DNA from: Clavaria fumosa
Lineage: Eukaryota; Basidiomycota; Agaricomycetes; Agaricales; Clavariaceae
Reading direction: 5' to 3'
DNA length: 64,000 nt
NCBI GenBank assembly: GCA_951802425.1
Contig: OX637801.1
Span: 930,001 to 994,000, forward strand
In this document: positions 57,013 to 64,000 of the stretch, one piece after another
Numbering within the stretch: the stretch's first letter is position 1
Layout: the number at the start of each line of letters is the position of its first letter
Translations under genes and position numbers: made by a program
Notes under the pieces: model-generated
Told to the model about the DNA's origin: nothing
The model's database searches: none
What the model saw: the letters and a program-made list of their open reading frames with translations, nothing else

Positions 57013-58339
57013 AAGACTGTCTTCATGTCATCATTGTCTCAGTTGAAGAATCCTCTCCAGACAATTCAATGAGTTAGTATCAATTATCTTACTTACATCA
57101 CATTTCACGAATCTTTAACAGGTAACTCAAGTCATTTGGGACCAGCACAGCAGTCAACTGGCCCAATTGGAAGTCTGGCTTCTTCGATACACTTGCCATC
57201 TGCACCATCCCAATGTACAAGGAGGCATTGCACGTGCATTTGCTTCTGATGAATGGATGCTTGGTGAACCTGGCCACAGCAAAATCCTAAAAAGTCTTAT
57301 GCAAGGCATGGCCAACACAACTACCCAGGTCAAGGCACTCTGAAAGGAGATGTCTGCAGCAATGCTTGTACTTCAGAAAGCCACAGAGCAACACAAGTCT
57401 GCAACTGCTCTGAAGCAAAAGGCAGCAAAAGTCATTTTGGATGCAGCCCAGAAGAAGGCTGATTTGACTGTTTAATGTGCTGCCCAACATCTTGCAAAGC
57501 TCAAGGAGAACATCAAAGGTGCTTGGGTCTTGAACAATACCAGCATTCTTTGGTATCATGACACCAAGAACATTTCCTATGATTTCAAACCAATTGCACA
57601 AGCTGCAATAATTGAGGACATTCAAGCCCGAAAAGGCTATTGTGTTACTCTCATGCAAAGCCATAGTGGAAAGATTCATTCAAGCTTGGAGTGGGTCATT
57701 GATTCAGAAGGGACAATGTGCAATTTGAACAATGTCCTATCTCAAACTGTCAACCACTGGCTGTGGTGGGATGAGCTAGAGTGCAGCACATGTGATCATG
57801 ATGATGAAGCTGGTGGTGAAATGGCTGGGAAGATGGAGGACCAGCTCAGGATGGAGCAACATCTAAACAATGATTGCCTTCAGCTCCAGCGATTCATCAC
57901 TTCATTCAAAAAGTCTTCTGCTGCTTGAGTTCACCCTGGGAAGGGGAGGAAGTTGTCCACCCTAGTTGATGCTGAAGTCTCTAAATGGTTGAAGGCCTTG
58001 TCCAAGGTGAGATACACTCAATCACATCTTGTGCTGCAATTTTACCTCATTGTTTGTAGGCTGCAGACTTGAATATGGCATGAAACTGCCTCCATGCTCA
58101 GGACACTGTTGCTGTTGCACATTTCTACAATGATATGCACAAACCTTCAGTGTATAAATTTGCCAGGGCCATCGAAGACAAGAAGACCTATGACTGCCCA
58201 GGAGAGTCAAGCCCAGACACTGAGTCTGAGAATGATTGTGAATATCATCTGAAAGGCAAAGGTGCAAAGGTTGCCAAGACCAAAGTGCCACAGGGTATGA
58301 CTAGTTCTGGTATCTTATTTAGTTTTTGACTCATCACCG

Positions 58340-58835
58340 TCTTCATTGTGGTTATTGATGGCCGCTGCAGCTGCCGCCGCCACCACTGCTGCTGCTGCTG
58401 TGCTGCTGCCACCATCGTCATTGCTGGCCATGCAGCCATCACGATCATCACTATTGATGGCCGCTGCTGTCGTTGTTGTTGTTGTCGCTGGCCATGTAGC
58501 CATCATTGTTGCTGCTGCTGCCGCTGCCGCAATGGCCCCAGTCCCTGAAATTGGTCTATGACCACTGTTGGGGGCTTGGGCCATTTCTGCCGCATGCTGC
58601 TGTGCCGCCGCCGCCGCCGCTGTCGTCATCGCTGGCCGCTGCTGCTGCCGCCGTTGTTGTCATCACTGGCCATGCAGCTGCTGCCGCCACCACTGTCATC
58701 ACCGCCGTTGTTGTCGTCACTGGCCATGCAGCCACCGCCGCCACCACTGTCATCACTGCCATCATTGCTGGCCATGCAACCATCGTTGTCGTTGTCGTTG
58801 ATGCTGCCGCCGTGGTTGCCATGAGGCTGAAAGAG
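58340..58835. repeat. CTG/CCG/GTT triplet array
   Basis: Runs of GCTGCTGCTGCC, CCGCCGCCGCC and GTTGTTGTT, with phrases like CTGGCCATGCAGCC repeated. 58525-58625 (ATGGCCCCAGTCCC ... GACCACTGTTGGGGGCTTGG) recurs inverted at about 60475-60575. Confidence 0.78.
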
Positions 58836-58899
58836 TAGCAAGGGGAGAAGGGGGATGGGATAACAATGCACCATTGCTGACATGAGGTGGAGAGTGGGC

Positions 58900-59090
58900 A
58901 GTAAGGCAGGGTTGGTGTAGGCAGAGTACAGGGTGCACCAGATGGCATATGCAGGGCCCAGGCAGTGTGGATGGAGTGCGGGGTGCACCAGGTGGTGTGG
59001 ATGGAGTGCAGGGTGTGCTAAGCGGTGTGGGCAGGTTGCAGGGTGCACTAAGCGGCAGAAGCAGGGCACAGGGTGCACTGGGATTAGCAG
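58900..59090. repeat. G-rich minisatellite, about 33-bp unit
   Basis: Degenerate units of GGTGCACCAGGTGGTGTGGA followed by TGGAGTGCAGG. No gene. Confidence 0.65.
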
Positions 59091-59299
59091 AGCAGAGAGC
59101 AGGTGGGCGAGAAGCGGGTCAGACGCGGCAGAGCAAGGAGTGAGCGGGTGAGGCATGGCAGGAGTGAGCAGGGCAGTGAGAAGGCAACACGTGATCGTGT
59201 AATTTATTGAGATCATGTGACATATCAATATTAACAAACAGAGCCAAATGTTGAATCACCTTATATAAAACAAACAAACAAAGATGGTCGCACCATCCT

Positions 59300-59390
59300 T
59301 TGTCTTCTGCTCCATCACCTCGCTCTCGTCCGCCTCATCACTCTCGTCCGCCTCATCGCTCTCGTCCGCCTCGTCGCTCTTGTCCGCCTT
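59300..59390. repeat. 18-bp tandem repeat
   Basis: TCGCTCTCGTCCGCCTCA repeated about four times, giving a SRPPHH-like low-complexity frame that I do not treat as a protein. Confidence 0.65.
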
Positions 59391-59462
59391 GTTTCCCCTG
59401 TCTACTCGCCCACCGAGCCTCCTGCCACGCCGCCTGGGACATCTATTTTATGGTTCGTGATG

Positions 59463-59524
59463 GACAGGGACAGCATTCTCTGTGCGGCAACTGCAGTGCC
59501 GCACAGGGAATGCTGCCCTTGTCT
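59463..59524. repeat. Long stem-loop
   Basis: GACAGGGACAGCATTCTCTG pairs with CAGGGAATGCTGCCCTTGTC, continuing through GTGCGGCA/TGCCGCAC, with a short ACTGCAG loop. About 28 paired positions with few bulges. It could be a small fold-back element or a hairpin RNA source. Confidence 0.6.
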
Positions 59525-59810
59525 GTCATCAGGTGTCTCTTAGCTCGACACCTGCAGAGGTGCATGTATTCCAATGCGACTCATTATTGGTCGATGTGGT
59601 GCTCATTGATGTGGTTTTTCAGAATTTTATGTGAAGAGGGTGGCCATATGGGCCTTTTGGTTTGGTGGCAGCTTAGATGCGAGCCAGCCCCAACCAACCC
59701 TCATTCATACCCACCTGGGGTGGCCAATTGGGCCAAGGATGTGAGTGTCATCTATCATGCAGACAACCTCCCCCAACCCCTCATCATTGTAAGTGATTTT
59801 GCTTTGCTTG

Positions 59811-60035
59811 CACTCATACCCTGGGGTTGCCATATGGGCTCTGAGATGGACTGCTAGCCGCCATGTGGTTAGTGTCCTCTCACCCCACTCATACCTTGGG
59901 GTTGCTGTATGGGCTCCGGGATGGACTGCTAGCCACCATGTGGTTAGCGTCCTCTCACCCCACTCATACCTTGGGGTTGCCATATGGGCTCCAGGATGGA
60001 CTGCTAGCCGCCATGTGGTTAGCATCCTCCCACCC
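59811..60035. repeat. 75-bp tandem repeat, three copies
   Basis: Copies start with CACTCATACC at 59811, 59886 and 59961. Each contains GGGGTTGC, TATGGGCTC and GGACTGCTAGCC. Confidence 0.88.
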
Positions 60036-60439
60036 CAGTTTCTTACAGATTCCCTCTCTTATGGACAACAATCAGTAAGTCTGTTTTTTTTATCTACTTG
60101 AGACTGGGGGGAACTCTTGCTTCAGTGAAGTGGGGCACTGCTTAGATTGCAGTGCCCTCTTTGCAATGAAGCATATATTGCGATGTGAATGGCTAGTCAG
60201 AGGTGGATTTGGCCACCCATCCTCTGACGTAAATGCCTGACATGGTTTTCTTTTTGATATGTTTTACACTAGACTTGTAAATTATTTGTACTTGACGCTT
60301 TTTTTGAAATGAAGATGATATAGAGAAATCATACTGTAACTTATGTAGTTTTGCAGCCTTAACCCTAACCCTAAGCAGGGCTAGTGGCTTCGAAGCCATG
60401 CACCCTCTGCTGTCATCACACATCCTGTGAAGGGAGTGT

Positions 60440-60720
60440 TTTTCATCAGTTTGCGCCATTTGTATGTGGCGGCAATGACAGTGGTGGCGGCTGCGGCTGC
60501 AGCATGCGGCAGCAATGGCCCAAGCCCCCAACAGTGGTCACAGACCAATGGCGGGGACTGGGGCCATTGGTGGCAGCAGGGACAGGGCAGAAGCAGAGCG
60601 TCAGGGTGGGGAAAGGGAGCAGCAGGGCAGGGTGGGACAGCATGGCAGGGAGCAGGCGGCAAGTAGTGGCAGAAGAGCAGGCGGCAGGTGGCAGGCATGC
60701 ACAAGGTCTTGTCTCTGCAA
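60440..60720. repeat. GC-rich repeat, inverted copy of part of the 58.5-kb array
   Basis: 60475-60575 is the reverse complement of about 58525-58625. It is followed by GGCAGG/GCAGGGC-rich DNA. No gene. Confidence 0.6.
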
Positions 60721-61064
60721 GTATCTGCTACAGGGCCATAGCACGAATGCCAAGAGGGCACAACAGCACCAGTAGGTAAATACAAGGAGAGGAGAGCAGG
60801 TAGACACAAAGGGACAACTATAAACAAGTGAATGAGAACTATTATAGACACAAGTAAATGAGAGAATGTTTGAGCATTAGCCCTTCTCAACACTCATCAC
60901 ACTCTCTTAGATGCTTTGTCCCAGCCTTGGATATATTCTCGTTGTGCCTTTGTGACTACAGATACAGTAGTCCTTCCTGGTCTGAACATGTCTTGTTCCC
61001 CCTTTGTTCAATCATTGTACTTGCCTACCCTGGTAGTTATGGAAACTTCCTTCTTGTCTGAACT

Positions 61065-61761
61065 TAGTGTTGCTGCAGCTCAGCTAGCCGCCAAGCTGGC
61101 TCAATGAGCTTCGGCTTCAGCTTCACAAGCTGACCTTGTTTCACCCAAGCTGAAGCTGTAGCCGTGGCTGCAGCTCCAGCTGCAGCTTGAAGCTGACTCA
61201 AGCTGTAGCTGTGGCTATGTAGCCATGGCTGCAGCTCCAGCCACAGCTTGAAGCTAACTCAAGCTGTAGCTGTGGCTACAGCTGGCTAGCTGTGGCTTGC
61301 AGCCAGCTAATAATGGGAACTGGCCTAGAATTACAAAATACCATTATAGAACTACATCTCATCATCATCATCCTGGGCAATGGTGGCTAATACCTTGTCA
61401 AACACAGTGTCAAAGTCATCCAGTAACATGTCTCCAAGAAGATCTTCCTCCAGGGCAGGATTGACAGACATCAATGTCTCTAACCATGCATACAAGAATA
61501 GAGAAAAGCAGCTGCCTGGTGATAGACAACAGTTGCAGACCCAGATAAGCATAGTGGAGGGCAGTGGAGGGCAGTGGAGGAGGAAAAAAACAATTCTTTG
61601 CCCCATTGATGGACATCTTGGGAGCTGTGGCTTGAGCAGCAGCTGTGCAGCTTGGAGAAAACCTCAAGCTGAAGCTGAAGCTGATGTCAAGCCAAGCCGA
61701 TCGATCGGCTCGGCTTGGCTTATGACCAGCTGGGCTTCAGCTTGAAGCTGCGGCAACACTA
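61065..61761. mobile_element. 697-bp hAT-like non-autonomous element with perfect 8-bp target duplication
   Basis: The ends are TAGTGTTGC (61065) and GCAACACTA (61753-61761), extended by GCAGCT-like matches. TCTGAACT stands directly on both sides (61057-61064 and 61762-61769). Both subterminal regions (61075-61310 and 61640-61750) are packed with AGCTGNAGC words and small palindromes, e.g. around CCGATCGATCGG at 61697-61708. A minus frame in the middle (61352-61470: LEEDLLGDMLLDDFDTVFDK) may be a transposase-N-terminal or host-derived remnant. Confidence 0.82.
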
Positions 61762-61938
61762 TCTGAACTTATCGCTTCACACCTTGTTCTCCCCTCTGTC
61801 TAATCATTGTGTGGTACCACTGTCGACTGAACCTCCCCTATTCAAGAGATGTAGTCTTGTATTGTTGTAGTCAAGGTGATCTGGAAAATATTATATATGC
61901 ATGACCCTCACTCTCTCTTAGTGCTTATCCCCCTCGCA

Positions 61939-62268
61939 ATGGCTCGAAACAAACAAACAGCACAGAGAAGTACCAGCGGTCGTGCTCTCCGCATTGTCCC
62001 AGGGTCAGCTGTATCCACAAGAATGACAGCTACTTCTACAGTGCTGGTTAGACCACAATTTGCTAGTGAGGGTGAAAATGTGAGTATTTGCCTTTGCTCT
62101 GAGCACTGGTACAAAACAATAAAATCTTTCCACAGTTCTGCTACATGTGCCTTAATGGTGGTTTTCTTTTTGTCTGTGATTACTGTGCTTGGGTGCTATG
62201 CACAAAATGCCTCACCGTCCCGACTTCGATCGACACTGAACACCTCAAGTTCATGTGTCTCACCTCCA
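61939..62268 (+). pseudogene. Histone H3 tail-like N-terminus fused to a PHD-like zinc finger, 3'-truncated
   Basis: Exon 1 (61939-62079) starts MARNKQTAQRSTSGRALR; histone H3 starts MARTKQTARKSTGGKAPR. Twelve of 18 residues agree, including the K4 context, while K9 and K14 are Arg. A Thr/Ser-rich linker (STRMTATSTVLVRPQFASEG) follows. A clean GT-AG intron (62080-62135) leads in phase to exon 2, FCYMCLNGGFLFVCDYC, then CTKC and KFMC: seven of the eight ligands expected in a PHD finger, with fitting spacing. The frame then enters the hAT-like MITE copy (62266-62489), so the rest is lost. It is tail to tail with the KDZ transposase and likely part of the same mobile unit. I recall similar H3-tail/PHD proteins in other agaricomycetes but cannot confirm it here. 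Confidence 0.72.
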
Positions 62269-62489
62269 AAGTCTGGTTCAAAGTTCAGTCAATGGTCGAA
62301 CTGAACCTTTTTTCAGGTTCAAGAGGACCAAAATTGGTCGAACCATTACCAAATTAGGCAAAGGTCCGGTTTTTGAACCTCGAACCAGACCAGAACAGGG
62401 TTCAAGGTTCGAAAATTTGCTTGAACTGGACCTAAAGTCTGGTTCTGGGTTCAAAAAATTTTGCCCTGAACTGGACTTTTACATCACTA
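62266..62489. mobile_element. 5'-truncated copy of the 27.6-kb hAT-like MITE
   Basis: It matches 27713-27947 base for base in most places (TTCAAAGTTCAGTCAATGGT, AAAATTGGTC) and ends at CATCACTA. The first 58 bases of the full element are missing. It separates the PHD-like exon from the KDZ transposase and cuts the latter. Confidence 0.82.
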
Positions 62490-64000
62490 GCCTCTGCAAT
62501 CTTGGCATTTAGATGTGATGCAGGGCAGAGGGTGCCAGTCATAGTATAATCATCCCTTGTGTATGTTACAAAGTTGAATGATACAGAAGTCAGCCTGCTG
62601 TAGCGCTCCCTAAGCAAATTCAGATCAGGCTCTGGTAGAAGTAAAGAAATCACGCACTCATCACATTGCAGGTTCTCTAAAGCCTCAACATATGCAATGG
62701 ATAGAATATCTTGTTCAGGCTCACGCTTTAGTGCTTTAAGGTACATCATTTCTTCATTCTTCCAAGCTGCGAACACAGTGTCATCATAGGCATGGAGCTT
62801 CTTGGAGTGTTCGATGTGGGGCATATAGTTCGCAATGATAGCAAGGGCTTTTCTGTAATTATTGAACAAGAAATTACCTATGGAATGAGTCTTATAAGTG
62901 AAAGTCAATGATGGTCAAAGGAACGACATACTAAGCTCAATATACTTATCAAGATCCCATTGGTGGAAGTGAAGGTCAAGAACTTTTAGCCAATGAAAGT
63001 AAGATGCATGGCAAATAAGGTGGGCAACAGAGTTTGATGCTGAGAAGATGCATTCACATGTTTCGAGGTCTTCCAAGCCAATACCTTCTTGATATAGCAG
63101 GTGAAAATTAAGCTGGCATGGGCGATTATGCGCATGCCCATGGAATGTGTTGATGGCAAAGCGAAGCTGATGATGGTGTGCGGCTGATCCAAGGGAACTA
63201 TTGGCGACTGTAGCAGAGAGAGAGCAGCCAATATCAGAGCCAATCAATTGATTGTCTCCGTAAGTTTCAAGAGTGTTGTTTATTGTCGCAAGGGCATACT
63301 TTGTCCTGAAGAACTATGTTAGCAGCGATGTGAACACAATAATGAATATTTACAGCTCACCGCTGCGCTTAATTTCTGTGAAAGACTCAATGAAACCATG
63401 ACAGCAAGCACAAATGAATATTCCTGTTTGATCGAAGACTTGAACTGTCTCCTCATGCACACTTTTGTCTGCATTCCAATGTTCTGTACATTCTGCAATA
63501 GGTCCGCTCTCAACTACAGGCCTATGACGTCAGCCTGATAATTCATCTTTGAACCGATCAACCTCTTGAGGAGAGATGTGGTAGCGACTAGCAAAAGCAT
63601 GCTCATCTGCTCTGCCTGCTCCTGTAACACGCTTCATGGAGAAGTTGCCATCAATTGCATGGAGGCAAGCTGGATTAAGCAAAACTCCATCCTTGACTAC
63701 TTGCCAGCATGATGGACAGCCGTGATAAAGGTTCCACTTGGGGGTGTCTCGTTTCAATGCTTGGTCAACCTGCTGTTGGACAAGGCAGAGAATAGCTAGA
63801 TAGGCATCAAAGGCCATGGTGAATTGATTGCAAAAAGATTGTTTATATGTCAACTGTTAAGATGAGTCATCAACGTGCATGTTCTCTTGATGAAATGACT
63901 AACGTTGTTTAGTGTGCACAGTACCTTCGTGATTGCCTGGATGCTGAAAAATGGTTGACGGTGGCGAACCTGGTGATATAGTTCGAGGGTCTTCAGCATA
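62490..64000 (-). pseudogene. KDZ (Kyakuja-Dileera-Zisupton) transposase, partial
   Basis: On minus, from the window edge: exon to 63925, intron, exon from 63853 with QFTMAFDAYLAILCLV, CPSCWQVV, LHAIDGNFSMKR and SRYHISPQEVDRF. Then VFDQTGIFICACCHGF, IKRSGEL, intron, KYALATINN, IGSDIGCSLSATVANSS, NTFHGHAHNRPCQLNFH, GLEDLETCECIFSASNSVAH, SYFHWLKVLDLHFHQWDLDK, intron, NNYRKALAII, EEMMYLKALKREPEQDIL and YVEALENLQ. These are signature stretches of the fungal KDZ family in correct order; the DGN, SDIGC and ETCE..FSASN regions hold the presumed catalytic acids. A TGA interrupts at 63530-63532 and the C-terminus is cut by the MITE at 62490. The 5' end lies beyond the window. Non-functional as it stands. 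Confidence 0.9.

Larger units (their letters stand above)
48891..58330 (+). pseudogene. Relic of a multi-exon ParB-like gene, split by an LTR element
   Basis: An ATG at 48891 opens MTKPTAAPVPDATDTLQPVR up to a donor at 49008. After triplet DNA comes KVKFGVWNKHPLIMSKADEM, then TNGPQYLLPEIFMDII and VLKMAGGHHQVKALELWAVQ. The last has the ParB/sulfiredoxin-like look (GGHHxxKALE, like GxHRxxA). Further exon-like pieces: 51457-51657, 51870-52220 (EADLPDIFHPPDNFSGFKAN), 52300-52700, and after the LTR element 57120-57930 (LNNTSILWYHDTKNISYDFK). Pieces before and after 52749-57012 join through the AAGAC duplication. Stops occur at 57343 and 57473, with tandem repeats in presumed introns. The ParB-like reading is inference from a few residues; the family may be something else. 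Confidence 0.45.

Noticed and set aside
59300..59857. 185-codon plus frame beginning with SRPPH repeats
   Set aside because: It is made of the 18-bp repeat, a hairpin and part of a 75-bp tandem repeat; no conserved part.
60358..60374. Telomere-like CCCTAACCCTAA
   Set aside because: Only two units in the middle of ordinary repeats; too short for an internal telomere tract.

Overview
This is a repeat-rich stretch of a filamentous basidiomycete genome, most likely an agaricomycete. Real genes are cut by many 45-95 bp introns. The conserved genes are of fungal type: Mkt1, beta-COP, type-3 copper tyrosinases and an HNH_2 protein. The repeats include a KDZ transposase and Copia, Gypsy, Harbinger, pogo-like and hAT-like elements. 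No species is claimed.

Layout. 0-5.5 kb: end of an intact-looking Copia element, a broken PIF/Harbinger transposon (Myb/SANT-like gene plus DDE_4 transposase) split by a 1.04-kb near-perfect palindromic element, then a Gypsy relic. 6-24 kb is the gene-rich part: an HNH_2 nuclease-domain gene (-), MKT1 (+, 8 exons), a small zinc-finger gene (+), an O-fucosyltransferase-like gene (-, possible one-base frameshift), a multi-span membrane protein (+) and two head-to-head tyrosinase genes (18.0-20.3 kb - and 21.3-23.6 kb +). 23.7-29 kb: Gypsy relics, a 2.3-kb element filled with triplet repeats, a tRNA-derived SINE head and two MITEs. 29.1-32.9 kb: the coatomer gene SEC26, whose 3' end runs into repeats. 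33.3-45 kb: a decayed DDE_1 (pogo-like) transposase, Gypsy pieces, a dead Copia element and a 0.5-kb fold-back. 46-58 kb: relics of two basidiomycete gene families, the second (ParB-like) split by a 4.3-kb LTR element with no reverse transcriptase. 58-61 kb: triplet and minisatellite DNA. 61-64 kb: a hAT-like non-autonomous element, a gene encoding a histone-H3-tail-like N-terminus joined to a PHD-like finger, and a KDZ transposase broken by a MITE.

Functional themes. Housekeeping: SEC26 (COPI vesicle coat) and MKT1 (post-transcriptional control). Secondary or protective metabolism: the tyrosinase pair (phenol oxidation, melanin), with mirrored TATA boxes and the same GC-AG last intron in both copies. 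The rest is a record of nested transposition, with several target-site duplications readable directly. The most unusual item is the H3-tail mimic fused to a PHD-like finger beside the KDZ transposase. Exon boundaries were worked out by hand from splice sites and reading-frame continuity; all family assignments are from memory of motifs, with no database search.
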